Source: Flavobacterium sp. CECT 9288
GTDB lineage: Bacteria; Bacteroidota; Bacteroidia; Flavobacteriales; Flavobacteriaceae
Direction of reading: 5' to 3'
Assembly (NCBI RefSeq): GCF_918731615.1
Contig: NZ_OU957226.1
Location: forward strand, 2,481,501 to 2,545,500
Length of the DNA: 64,000 nt
The notes beneath the pieces are model-generated. The model ran no database searches. It saw only the letters and a program-made list of their open reading frames with translations, and was not told the origin of the DNA. The translations under genes and the position numbers were made by a program. Below, in pieces: positions 34,728 through 44,362 of the stretch (positions within the stretch are counted from its first letter, which is position 1; each line of letters begins with the position of its first letter).

Positions 34728-37700
34728 ATGACTGATAAACAATTTGCCAATCTTTTTGTTGAACAGTCGAAGGACCTTATTTGGATCATCGATTCTCATT
34801 TTAATTTAATATACGCCAATAAAGCGTATCAAAACGCCATGACACAAGTGAATGGCAAAGAAAAAAAATTGGACGAACCGATCTTTACAGAAGGTTTTGG
34901 TGATGGTTCTATAGAAAAATGGAAATCCTATTTTGTGCGTGGGCTGAATGGCGAACATTTCGAAATTGAGGATCAGTTTTACAACCCTACTACGAATCAA
35001 GTTGAATACAGTCAAATATCGTTTCATCCAATAATCGATGAAAACCGAGTTGTTGCTAGTGTAGCATGTCAATCAAGAGATATTACTTCGATTATAAAAT
35101 CAAATACTGAAGCAGAAATAATTATGGATGCTTCTTTGGATGTGATTTGTTCTATTGATGAGCAGGGATTCTTCAAGAAGGTGAATGCAGCTTGTAAAGA
35201 ATTATGGGGATATGAAAAGCATGAATTGGTTGGTAGAGCATACATTGATTTTGTTATTGATGAAGATGTAGAAAAAACTAATGCAGCCGCTGCAGAAATT
35301 CATTCAGGCAAAAACGTAACAACTTTTGAAAATAGGTATAAAAGAAAAGATGGCTGTATTGCTTTCAATTTATGGTCAGTACGATATGATCCAAAAAGCA
35401 AAATTATGTTTTGCGTAGCGCGTGATGCAAGGGAAAAAATCCAAAAAGAAGAATTATTGATTGAGAGTGAAAACCGCTTTAAGGCACTAGTGCAAGAGGG
35501 GTCTGATATGATCAGTATTATCGATGTGGCTGGAAATTATATCTACACCAGTCCTAACACAACGGCAATCTTAGGGATTACCCCAGAGGAGTTTGACGGC
35601 AATTCCATATTCGACTTTATCCATCCCGATGATATCGAAAAATCAGCCGCATACATACAGCGAATAAGTACCGAAAACAAAGTGATTGTTGAGCCTTTTA
35701 GATTGAGGGATGGTAAAAATGAATGGCGATGGATAGAAACAGTATTGACTAATATGCTGGACAACCTTGCTGTGAATGGTATTGTGGCCAACTCGAGAGA
35801 TATCACCGAAGAGAAAAAATTACAGAAACTCAATAAACAAACCAATGATTTAGGCAAAATTGGAACCTGGGAATACGACCTGATTGAAAACAAACTCTTT
35901 TGGTCAGATGAGGTATACTATTTGCACGATGTAGACCCTGGTACATTTGTGCCAAATGTTGAAACTGCAATAGACTTTTATAAGGATGAACATAAATCAT
36001 ATGTTACAGATGAAATCACTAAAAGTCTAACTCTAGGAGTTTATTTAGATTATGAGGCTGTTATTATAACTAGAAGTAATAAAGAAAAATGGGTAAGAGT
36101 GATTGGTAGCCCCGAATTCATTGAAGGTAAATGTGTCAAGTTCATTGGAAGCTTCCAAGACACTACCGACCTCAGAGAAGCTGAAAGCCGTCTGCAAAGT
36201 TTGTCTGACAACATCCCAGGAGTCTTCTTTACATACCTAATTCATCCAGACGGTTCAGATGAATTTAAATATGTGAGTAAGGGATCTGAAAAAATTTGGG
36301 GGTATAGCCCGGAAGAGGTAAAAGACAATTCTGATCTGGTTTGGAATCAAGTAAAAGCCGGAGGTGATTTTGAAGCAATGAAGCAAAGCATTAGCGACTC
36401 AATAGAAAATAAATCGCAGTGGTATATGCGGTTTAGCATCGTTAAAGCGGATGGCGAAAAACGCATGCTCCAAGGATTGGGAACACCGGAATTTTTATCT
36501 AATGGTACTGTGCAATATAATTCAGTGGTGCTAGACATCACTGAAGAAGCTAAAAACGAAGAGCTACTTGAACAAGCCTCTAATCTAGCAAGGATAGGTA
36601 GCTGGGAAGTAGATCTGAAAAAAAACAAAATATTGTGGACTGAAATGGTGCATCAATTGCACGAAACCAATCCCCAGAGTTTTAAACCGGACCTTGCCCA
36701 GAGCATCAATTTTTACCGTGAAGATTTCAAACCCATGATTACCGAAGCGGTCAATCAATGCATTCAGTTAGGTACTTCTTTTGACTTTGAGGCGGTAATT
36801 GTAACCGCAAACAAAAACGAATTGTGGGTAAGAGCCATTGGTAACGCTGAATTTATAAATGGGGAATGCGTCAGAATTTATGGCAGCTTTCAGGATATCC
36901 ATAAACGTAAAGAAGCCGAGATTCGCTTGCAATCCTTATCAGATAATTTACCAGGGGTAGTTTACACCTATATCATTCATCCGGACGGTACTGACTCAAT
37001 GCAGTTTATTTCTGGAATGGTTGAGAAGATGTGGGGTTATACAACCAACGAAGTAATGCAGAATATTGATTTATTATGGGATCAAATAAAGCAAGGTGGT
37101 GATATAGAAGAGGTTAAATCGAGTGTAGCCAAATCTATCGAAACAAAATCAAAGTGGACTTGTCGCTTTAAAATTGTTAATCATACAGGCGAAATTAGGA
37201 CTCATTTTGGCAGTGGAACTCCCATTTTTTTGGCAGATGGAACCATTCTATTCCATGTAATGGTACTAGACATTACACAGGAAGCTAAAAATGAAGAATT
37301 GCTAGAGGAGGTGACAAACATGGCGAGAGTCGGAAGTTGGGAGCTGGACTTAATCAACCAAGACGGAGAAAGCATTTATTGGTCTCCAATTCTGAGGGAA
37401 ATAGTGGAGGTGGATGATAACTACAATCCTACATTAACAGGTGGTATAGAATTTCATGTTGGAGAAAGTAAAGAACGCATCCAGAAAGCACTGGACCTTT
37501 TAATTTCTGATGGTATCGAGTTTGATGAGGAAGTACTCCTTCGTTCACCAAAAGGAAATGAGCGATGGAATCGATGCATTGGTAAAAGAGAAATGGTAAA
37601 TGGAAAATGTATCCGCATATATGGTAGCTATCAGGATATTCATCAGCGTAAAGAGTCTCAATTAGAATTATTGGCTGCTATAAAAAAAGCACAGGAAAGC

Positions 37701-38774
37701 GACGCTAGATTTAAATCATATACGCAACAGTCACCAATTGCTATTTATACAACTGATATAAATGGAGATTGTATATATGCCAATGAAACGTGGCTTAAAA
37801 TGGCCGAAATGCAATTGGAAGACGCCTTAGGTAGAGGATGGATTAACGCTCTTCATCCTGAGGACATGGACTATGTAACTGACAATTGGTACAAATTAAT
37901 TGAATCTAATGATGAATGGAATTATGAATATCGCTTTTTAAGTAGCAATAAAAACATCATTTGGGTCAATGGAAGTGCTAAAAAACTATTTAATGATAAG
38001 AATGAACATATTGGTTATCTCGGATCTAATGTAGATATCACGGAACGCAAAAAAGCAGAGCAAGAAAAAAACAGTTTGCTCGCAACGCTGGAAAAAAGTT
38101 TGAATGAAATTTATGTCTTTGATGCAAAAACATTAAAATTCACTTACGTCAACCAATGTGCTCTTAATAACATCGGCTATTCAGAACAAGAAATAAAGGA
38201 ACTTACTCCGCTTGATCTAAACCCAGAATTTACCGGAACAACTTATAACCAACTTATAAATCAATTAATTACAAAAGAAAAAGAAAAAATTATCTTTTTT
38301 ACAAATCACAGACGAAAAAACGGGAACCTTTACCCTGTGGAAATCCATTTACAATTCATCGTAGAAGGCAACAATAAAAGATTTCTGGCAGTAATTTTGG
38401 ATATTACGGAGCGAAAGCAAAGCGAAGTAAAACTGTTGGACATAAATCAAAAGTTAAATATCCAAACCAAAGAATTACAACGTTCTAATGAGCAACTTGA
38501 ACAATTTGCATTAAGCCGAAGCCAATACGTTATGCAGATGGAAGCACAAAATGAAAAACTTAGAAATATTGCATGGACGCAATCTCACCTTGTGAGAGCA
38601 CCCCTATCCAGAATATTAGGTATCATCAACTTAATAGAAATGCAGCAAGACAATCTCGATGATTTGATGTTTTGCTTAGTGCAACTACGAGTTTCATCCG
38701 ATGAAATGGATGCTATTATAAGGAAAATCACAGAAGAAGCTCAAGAAATTCAATTAAATAAAATCAATGAGTAA
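34728..38774 (+). CDS. Multi-PAS sensor protein with terminal HisKA-like segment but no ATPase domain
   Basis: A 1,348-residue protein with about nine PAS/PAC domains and no signal peptide or membrane span. A roughly 245-residue two-PAS unit is repeated in tandem: NLARIGSWEVDLKKNKILW-type modules near 375, 620 and 867, alternating with RLQSLSDNIPGVFFTY-type modules near 488 and 735. The end is a DHp-like helix with WTQSHLVRAPLSRILG (candidate phospho-His1287), but the protein stops 61 residues later without N, G1 or G2 boxes. It could accept phosphate from another kinase or act as a sensor scaffold. The receiver gene overlaps its end by 8 bp, implying a functional pair. Confidence 0.82.
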   Translation: MTDKQFANLFVEQSKDLIWIIDSHFNLIYANKAYQNAMTQVNGKEKKLDEPIFTEGFGDGSIEKWKSYFVRGLNGEHFEIEDQFYNPTTNQVEYSQISFHPIIDENRVVASVACQSRDITSIIKSNTEAEIIMDASLDVICSIDEQGFFKKVNAACKELWGYEKHELVGRAYIDFVIDEDVEKTNAAAAEIHSGKNVTTFENRYKRKDGCIAFNLWSVRYDPKSKIMFCVARDAREKIQKEELLIESENRFKALVQEGSDMISIIDVAGNYIYTSPNTTAILGITPEEFDGNSIFDFIHPDDIEKSAAYIQRISTENKVIVEPFRLRDGKNEWRWIETVLTNMLDNLAVNGIVANSRDITEEKKLQKLNKQTNDLGKIGTWEYDLIENKLFWSDEVYYLHDVDPGTFVPNVETAIDFYKDEHKSYVTDEITKSLTLGVYLDYEAVIITRSNKEKWVRVIGSPEFIEGKCVKFIGSFQDTTDLREAESRLQSLSDNIPGVFFTYLIHPDGSDEFKYVSKGSEKIWGYSPEEVKDNSDLVWNQVKAGGDFEAMKQSISDSIENKSQWYMRFSIVKADGEKRMLQGLGTPEFLSNGTVQYNSVVLDITEEAKNEELLEQASNLARIGSWEVDLKKNKILWTEMVHQLHETNPQSFKPDLAQSINFYREDFKPMITEAVNQCIQLGTSFDFEAVIVTANKNELWVRAIGNAEFINGECVRIYGSFQDIHKRKEAEIRLQSLSDNLPGVVYTYIIHPDGTDSMQFISGMVEKMWGYTTNEVMQNIDLLWDQIKQGGDIEEVKSSVAKSIETKSKWTCRFKIVNHTGEIRTHFGSGTPIFLADGTILFHVMVLDITQEAKNEELLEEVTNMARVGSWELDLINQDGESIYWSPILREIVEVDDNYNPTLTGGIEFHVGESKERIQKALDLLISDGIEFDEEVLLRSPKGNERWNRCIGKREMVNGKCIRIYGSYQDIHQRKESQLELLAAIKKAQESDARFKSYTQQSPIAIYTTDINGDCIYANETWLKMAEMQLEDALGRGWINALHPEDMDYVTDNWYKLIESNDEWNYEYRFLSSNKNIIWVNGSAKKLFNDKNEHIGYLGSNVDITERKKAEQEKNSLLATLEKSLNEIYVFDAKTLKFTYVNQCALNNIGYSEQEIKELTPLDLNPEFTGTTYNQLINQLITKEKEKIIFFTNHRRKNGNLYPVEIHLQFIVEGNNKRFLAVILDITERKQSEVKLLDINQKLNIQTKELQRSNEQLEQFALSRSQYVMQMEAQNEKLRNIAWTQSHLVRAPLSRILGIINLIEMQQDNLDDLMFCLVQLRVSSDEMDAIIRKITEEAQEIQLNKINE

Positions 38775-39180
38775 GACAATATTTATTATTGATGACGATC
38801 CCGTATTTAGCTTTATTGTAGAAAAAATGATGATAAAAGTGGACAGCACTTTGACAATTATTTTATGTAAAGACGGTAAAATAGGTTTAGAAAAAATATT
38901 TGGGCATCAAGGCGACTTATCAGAGTGTATTGTTCTTTTGGACATAAATATGCCTGTACTAGATGGGTGGGGGTTTCTAGACCAAATACAATCAGAACAG
39001 TTTAGTGAGTACCACAATATACCATTATATATTTTATCATCATCTACAGACAAAGTAGATATTGAGAGGTCCAGCCAACATTTAATTGTTAAAAAATTTT
39101 ACTGCAAACCATTAAGCAGTGTTGATATTGTAGAAATATTGAACTTTAATTTTAATACTATACAATCAGAAAGATTTTAA
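38767..39180 (+). CDS. Single-domain response regulator
   Basis: A 137-residue stand-alone receiver: acidic residues IIDDDPV (Asp9-Asp11), phosphoacceptor Asp59 in VLLDINMPVLDGW, the Thr/Ser-type switch in YILSSSTD, and the conserved Lys in YCKPLS. There is no output domain, so it acts by protein contact or phosphotransfer. Its start overlaps the end of the multi-PAS sensor gene by 8 bp, indicating translational coupling. It resembles the receiver at 41796-42200 in the same island. Confidence 0.88.
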   Translation: MSKTIFIIDDDPVFSFIVEKMMIKVDSTLTIILCKDGKIGLEKIFGHQGDLSECIVLLDINMPVLDGWGFLDQIQSEQFSEYHNIPLYILSSSTDKVDIERSSQHLIVKKFYCKPLSSVDIVEILNFNFNTIQSERF

Positions 39181-40162
39181 TGGCTTGTTAACAAAAGCTA
39201 TAATACCATACTCATAGAATTAGAAACCTAATTAGTGAGGTAAAATTGAAACCAAAGACAAAAACCTGTAAGTTTCTAAACTACTTATGGGCTCGGGATT
39301 AGTCCTTTTAAAATGGAATCATCGATAATTTTTAGTATGCTACTTTGACCCAAACTAAAAATTGCTCCAAACAAGTTAGATAATGAAAAAATATTTGGGG
39401 AAACCACTATAAAATTACAGCAATTCTAACACTTTACAATCCCATACATAAACCTATTCATCAGCGAAAACTCTGTAAAGTGTGTGTTAAATAGCCTGTC
39501 CCGTTTTTTCGGGAGAACTGATTAGATGTCGTAAACATTTATGGAGTTATCGTAAAGATTTAATAGAGAATTTCAAAATGGGTAGTGTCTCAAAAGGTTT
39601 TACTTTCCTCTTTTTTGAGAAATAATTTTTGGTTTGCTATCGTTTATTATTCCTTTTACACATAAATTCTCTTACCCATTCGCTCGTATTACTTTCCGTG
39701 CGTTTTAAAACTTACAAATGAAGAAGTAATAAAAATAACTCTACAATTATTAAAAAATGAAACTGGAAAAAAGCTCCATGTCCTTTACCATAAAAAATTA
39801 GGAAATCGTTTTGTACAATGATATCAATATACTAAGAAAGTATATCGTTACTAATAAATGAATCCAAACAGACGCACTAAAACAATATTTAAAAGTATTG
39901 GCTTTATATTTTGGAACTTTAACAGCTGTTTTTAAAGCTTAGTTATACTTTTATTATCTCAAAGCGAATTTCATAAATTTTTTTTTATTGTAAGTGAAAT
40001 CACTTATAATTATTTTGTAATTTACCACATAATATTTGTTTAGAGATTTTTAGACAAATTGTTGTTAGCTACAAGCCATGTATTCATTTTTTGAAAAATG
40101 GTTCTTTATGCACTACATGCTGTAAAATTAGACTGCCTACAGAAAAAAAAAAAAAATGAAAT
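39181..40162. other. Gene-poor tract inside the island
   Basis: About 980 bp with no intact gene. A short hairpin TCCCG-TTTTTT-CGGGA lies at 39499-39514. The stretches near 39480 (AAGTGTGTGTTAAATAGCC) and 39590 (TAGTGTCTCAAAAGG) resemble insertion-sequence ends, but no transposase frame or matching inverted partner is found. Short in-frame pieces near 39720-39950 may be decayed coding sequence that I cannot identify. Confidence 0.4.
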
Positions 40163-41728
40163 ATGGATGAAATTTTTGAAATCGTAGAAAATATTTTCAG
40201 TTCTGGTGGCTTTATGCCTCGATGGATATGCGGGCAATGGTCAGAAACACTCGGTTGGCTCTACATTATTTCAAATATAGCTATTGGATTAGCTTACCTA
40301 TCTATACCGATCTTCTTATACAAATTTGTCAAAAAAAGAAAAGAAAAAATATTTAATAGAGTGTTCATATGCTTTATGCTCTTTATCTTTTTTTGCGGCA
40401 CTACGCATTTTGTGGACGCTATTATATTTTGGTTTCCGTTATACCGACTAAATGCAGTAGTCTTAAGCATGACAGCATTGATATCTTGGATTACTGTTTT
40501 GGTGCTTTATCGTTTCCTTCCGATAGCATCACAATATCGATCTCCTGCAGATTTGCAACTAATTATTGAGGAACAAACGAGAGACTTGGCCATTGCTTAT
40601 CAAAAATTATCAATCAGTGAGAATCAATTTAAGACTCTAGTTAATAGTAATCCGGATATCATTACTCGGATTGACAAAAATTTAACCTATCAATTCATCA
40701 ATAATTCGATTCGCAAAATACAAAACATGGATGCTGAAAATATTATTGGTAAGAATATTCGAGAAGTGCGTGGGGAGGCCGATAACCAGATAAATGAATC
40801 ATTCATTGGCCATGTAGAATCTGTTTTCAAAACAAATAAAACCGAAACGTTTGAATTTGAAATGAACACCAATGAAAATCAACATAACTATTTTCAATTA
40901 TCAATCATACCACTTGAAAATCAAGTGGGAGAATTACCTGAAGATGTCTTAACAATAACCCGAAATATTACACATCAAAAACTATATGAACAGGAACTTA
41001 AGCGTAATATTAATCATTTCGAACTATTAGCTGATGGAATAGAGAAAAAGAGAAAGATATTAGAAGATTTTACTTATATTGTTTCACATAATTTAAGATC
41101 ACCTGTTGCCAATTTAGCCGCTTTGTTAAATTTGCTAAAAGACGAAACAGATGATGATATGCGAAACGTGTTCATTGAAAAAATCGACATTGCCTTTCAA
41201 AGTCTTTCTACGACGGTAAACGATTTGACAAATGTTGTGCGAATACGACAAGATGCTGAAATACCGAAAGAAGAACTTTTCTTTCAAGATATTTTATCAA
41301 ATCATCTAATCAATCTGGAAACACAGATTAACGAAACGGCTACCACAATTACTTACGATTTCAATGCATGTGAGAAAATTGATTATCCAAAAGTATACCT
41401 TGAAAGTATTTTTTTAAACTTATTAACTAACGCGATTAAATACAGCTCACCAAAAAGAGCACCGCAAATTATTTTTAAATCGTGTATTGACAAAGATGGA
41501 ATGATTAGCTTAACGTGCGAAGACAACGGCATGGGCATTAATCTAGAAAAACATGGCGCAAAGCTTTTTGGGCTAAATAAAACATTTCACGAGCATCCTG
41601 ATGCGAAAGGTGCAGGCTTGTTCATCACCAAGAATCAAATCGAAACAATGGGAGGTGCAATTTATGCTGAGAGTGAAGTAGACAAAGGATCCAAATTTAT
41701 TATATATTTCAATATCAATAATTCTTAA
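40163..41728 (+). CDS. Histidine kinase with ethylene-receptor-like copper-binding membrane domain
   Basis: A 521-residue kinase. Three N-terminal membrane helices (about 30-118) match the ethylene-receptor sensor: helix 1 has ISNIAIGLAYLSIPI (plant receptors: SDxxIAxAYFSIP; the Asp is Asn38 here) and helix 2 has FFCGTTHFVDAI, with Cys78 and His82 matching the Cu(I) ligands. One PAS domain follows (about 155-270). A full kinase core comes next: H-box VSHNLRSP (His309), N-box LLTNAIKYS, G1 DNGMGI and G2 GAGLFITK. A receiver gene follows 67 bp downstream. Ethylene binding or a related small-ligand sense is inferred from the motif. Confidence 0.85.
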   Translation: MDEIFEIVENIFSSGGFMPRWICGQWSETLGWLYIISNIAIGLAYLSIPIFLYKFVKKRKEKIFNRVFICFMLFIFFCGTTHFVDAIIFWFPLYRLNAVVLSMTALISWITVLVLYRFLPIASQYRSPADLQLIIEEQTRDLAIAYQKLSISENQFKTLVNSNPDIITRIDKNLTYQFINNSIRKIQNMDAENIIGKNIREVRGEADNQINESFIGHVESVFKTNKTETFEFEMNTNENQHNYFQLSIIPLENQVGELPEDVLTITRNITHQKLYEQELKRNINHFELLADGIEKKRKILEDFTYIVSHNLRSPVANLAALLNLLKDETDDDMRNVFIEKIDIAFQSLSTTVNDLTNVVRIRQDAEIPKEELFFQDILSNHLINLETQINETATTITYDFNACEKIDYPKVYLESIFLNLLTNAIKYSSPKRAPQIIFKSCIDKDGMISLTCEDNGMGINLEKHGAKLFGLNKTFHEHPDAKGAGLFITKNQIETMGGAIYAESEVDKGSKFIIYFNINNS

Positions 41729-41795
41729 ATTTTAATAAAATATAGTAATTGAAAAAAATGTTGAACGAAACAGTTCAATTCTTAAAAAAAAAATC

Positions 41796-42200
41796 ATGAA
41801 AAAGATTAATACCTTTTGTATTGTAGATGATGATGATATCTATCAGTTCACTACATCACTTTTCCTTAAAAAAACTGACCTAGTTAATAAGGTTATCGTG
41901 TTTTCAAATGGACTGAAAGCTATTAATTTTCTAAAGGAAGAGATGGAAAATTCAGAAAACATTCCTGACATTCTATTTTTAGATGTAAACATGCCTGTTA
42001 TGGATGGGTGGGAGTTTTTGGAAGAATACCTATTAATTAAGCCCATGATGCCTAAAACAATAGTAATTTATATGGTGACTTCATCTGTAGATGAAAAAGA
42101 TGTTTTAAGAGCTAAAAATATTAGTGCATTGTCAGGTTATTTGGTAAAACCAATATCAAGCGAAAATATTGTGGAAGTTATTTCAGGGCTTTTTGATTAA
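41796..42200 (+). CDS. Single-domain response regulator
   Basis: A 134-residue receiver-only protein with Asp11-Asp14 (VDDDDIY), phosphoacceptor Asp63 in LFLDVNMPVMDGW, switch residues in YMVTSSVD, and the Lys in YLVKPIS. It follows the ethylene-receptor-like kinase on the same strand and is its probable partner. There is no DNA-binding domain, so output must go through another protein. It is similar in length and sequence to the receiver at 38767-39180, suggesting the two sensor/receiver pairs share ancestry. Confidence 0.87.
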   Translation: MKKINTFCIVDDDDIYQFTTSLFLKKTDLVNKVIVFSNGLKAINFLKEEMENSENIPDILFLDVNMPVMDGWEFLEEYLLIKPMMPKTIVIYMVTSSVDEKDVLRAKNISALSGYLVKPISSENIVEVISGLFD

Positions 42201-42832
42201 ATTTTGTTGTAAATAAACTTTTAAATCCTACCGCATGGATCTTCTTTCCGTACAAAAAAAGTTCTTTTTAAAAAAAATTACATATAAAGTGTTTAGGTTT
42301 AAACTAAACACCAAATTCTGTTTCCTCGGGATTACATTCCGTTGCTGTTTACTGTTATCAAATAATGAATTACACTAAATACCTCCATCATCATTAAAAG
42401 ATGAAATTAGAAATACTATACCCATTCTTTATCACAAAAATTCAATAAATCATTTCGACTTAATTATGGCAGTTTGAAAAACTATTTTTTCTTTGATAAA
42501 ACAAAAAAGGACCTGTCCTTTGATGCTTAAATCCAAAGTCAGAATGCCTGAGAAAACCAATGAAACCGCTATTTTTTCGCTGCTGTAAATGAGAAAAAGC
42601 ATAAAAAAAACTCTGAAGCAATGATATTTAAGTACTTTTTGGATTAAAGCTGAAATAAACAAACTGAATCATTACAGTAATTAAACAAGTGAGAGATCAA
42701 AAACATCTTCCATATTATGAGTGAGGAAAAAGCATTAAGAAAACGGTAAAAAACGATATAAATAAATTTTTGCAAAAAATTAAATCACTTAAAATCAATT
42801 TTTTAGAAAACAAAAACAGTTAAATTCCAATT
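42201..42832. other. Gene-poor tract at the right end of the island
   Basis: About 630 bp of AT-rich sequence between the receiver gene and the second tRNA fragment. No gene, RNA or convincing hairpin is seen. Confidence 0.45.
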
Positions 42833-42875
42833 TTCATAACCCTGAGGTCCCGAGTTCAAATCTCGGTCTCGCTAC
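42833..42875 (+). pseudogene. tRNA-Met(CAT) 3'-terminal fragment, att-type repeat copy 2
   Basis: Identical over 43 bp to 33796-33838: anticodon loop, T arm with GTTCAAATC and the 3' acceptor strand. The 5' half is again missing. It is followed by a degenerate version of the tRNA terminator (42881-42912), with the second arm reading GTTTAAAG in place of GTTTAAGG. Confidence 0.8.
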
Positions 42876-43215
42876 CAAGACAAACCCTTAAAAATCAATT
42901 GTTTAAAGTTTTTTTTATTAAAAATGCATTCCATAATGCAGACTTTAAAATGCTAAAGCGAGGCAAGGAACTGAGGAATTTTACATATTGAAATTCAAAT
43001 GTCAATCGATTTTAAACAGAAAAGGTATAAATGAATTGTAGTTTTTATTTACACCTTTTGAACTTTAGTCAAATTGCTTTGAATTATGCAACTATTGAAA
43101 AAATTAACTGTGGATTATTTATCAAAATATAACTTAAATCATACGTTAGTTTTTTCTATCCACATTTATAAAATAAAATTGTTCAAATTTTGAAAAAAAA
43201 GTTTTTTACTTGAAA

Positions 43216-44340
43216 TCAAATTTTGCTCCTTTTTGAAATTACTTTGTAATTATTAATAAGTATACTGGCTCCATTTGCAGATGACAATTCTTCTAAACTT
43301 GTTTCACAAAGAGCATCTATCCTAAACATTTGATCTATTGTAGAGAGTAATTTTCCAGAGGTTTTATCAAAAATAAAAATGTTTTCAATTGCGCTTTTAA
43401 TCATTTTAATTAGTTGTTTAAAATCATCTTGGGAAAATTCATTCTCTAAAATATAATTTTCTAATCTAGCTCCTTTTCTGTATTTAGGATACTCCTCAAG
43501 CCCCATAAAGTGCAACATCCATGACTTATTGTAATATCCAATTGTTTTTACAATTCCTATATAATCTGCAATTAACTCATCGTGTAAATTATTTGATGCT
43601 ATCCCATATTTTTGAAGGGTATATAAATGTGTACATTCATGTTCTTCTCTTATCGAAATGGAATAGGATAACCATATATCTTCCGCCAAACCCAATTGTT
43701 TTGCTGCTACATTACTATAGGGTTTTGTACTCAAAATAATTAAATTATCCTTATATAATTTCTTACTAGGCAATACATTACAAGTAAACTCTTCTGTCCA
43801 ATTTCCAAAAGTATTGGTCGCTAACCATTTGTTTTTTAAAATGGTCAATCTCTCCCAATTATTGATGCCGTTTATTAACACGGCACCCATAGATTGGGGA
43901 ACATATCTAGGGTTGTTTTTATATAAAAGTGACTTTATAATCGTAGTGAAGTCTTCACTATTTGAAACCGTTACTATGGGTATTGAACCAGCAATACTTT
44001 TATGAACTTTAAATGTGATATTTTCAAAATCGTTTAAATGTAGTAAAAAAGGAAAATTCATATCGACTGTTTTTCCTCTTAACACTATATCTTTATAAAA
44101 TTCTGTTTTTTCTATGCCTAATTGTATTGGGAAATTCAATTGAGGATAGCATTTTTTTAATTCATTAAACACCATTTTCCCTTGTGAAACTCGTGTTGAA
44201 ATCCCTCTCCAATATTCAAGATCAATCTCATCAAAAAAAGGTGATGTTACGTTTTTTTTTACTAAAAATTTATTCTCCAAGTAGTTTTTAAGTCTTTCAG
44301 AAATACAAAGACTGCTATTATGGTCAACTTCTTTTAACAT
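43216..44340 (-). CDS. Zincin-like protein at the end of the RiPP cluster
   Basis: A 374-residue protein with a zinc-metallopeptidase signature: EEHECTHLYTL gives HExxH (His234, Glu235, His238), and HDELIADYIG, 17 residues on (Glu255), supplies a plausible third ligand. There is no signal peptide or membrane span, so it is probably cytosolic. It is encoded 22 bp downstream of the NHLM-type ABC transporter gene on the same strand, so it belongs to the cluster. Possible jobs are trimming of the exported peptide, breakdown of leader peptides or self-protection. I do not recognise a characterised family; the metal-site call is from motif only. Confidence 0.65.
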   Translation of the reverse strand: MLKEVDHNSSLCISERLKNYLENKFLVKKNVTSPFFDEIDLEYWRGISTRVSQGKMVFNELKKCYPQLNFPIQLGIEKTEFYKDIVLRGKTVDMNFPFLLHLNDFENITFKVHKSIAGSIPIVTVSNSEDFTTIIKSLLYKNNPRYVPQSMGAVLINGINNWERLTILKNKWLATNTFGNWTEEFTCNVLPSKKLYKDNLIILSTKPYSNVAAKQLGLAEDIWLSYSISIREEHECTHLYTLQKYGIASNNLHDELIADYIGIVKTIGYYNKSWMLHFMGLEEYPKYRKGARLENYILENEFSQDDFKQLIKMIKSAIENIFIFDKTSGKLLSTIDQMFRIDALCETSLEELSSANGASILINNYKVISKRSKI

Positions 44341-44362
44341 ATCTTAATTTTATGGAACAGCA

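Larger units (their letters stand above)
33796..42875. mobile_element. Putative 9-kb genomic island between tRNA-Met-derived direct repeats
   Basis: Two perfect 43-bp direct repeats of a tRNA-Met 3' end bound this segment. Similarity continues for another 100 bp or so beyond each copy (a CAAACCCTTAAA hairpin region and TGAGGAATTTTA). Inside are two sensor/receiver pairs, a decayed kinase fragment and long gene-poor tracts. No integrase gene is present, so the element is either degenerate or one segment of a larger tandem array whose integrase lies elsewhere. The repeat structure is seen directly; mobility is inferred. Confidence 0.55.

Noticed and set aside
39470..39620. Insertion-sequence-like ends near 39480 and 39590
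   Set aside because: No transposase frame, no matching inverted repeat pair and no target duplication could be found; kept only as a remark on the intergenic tract.
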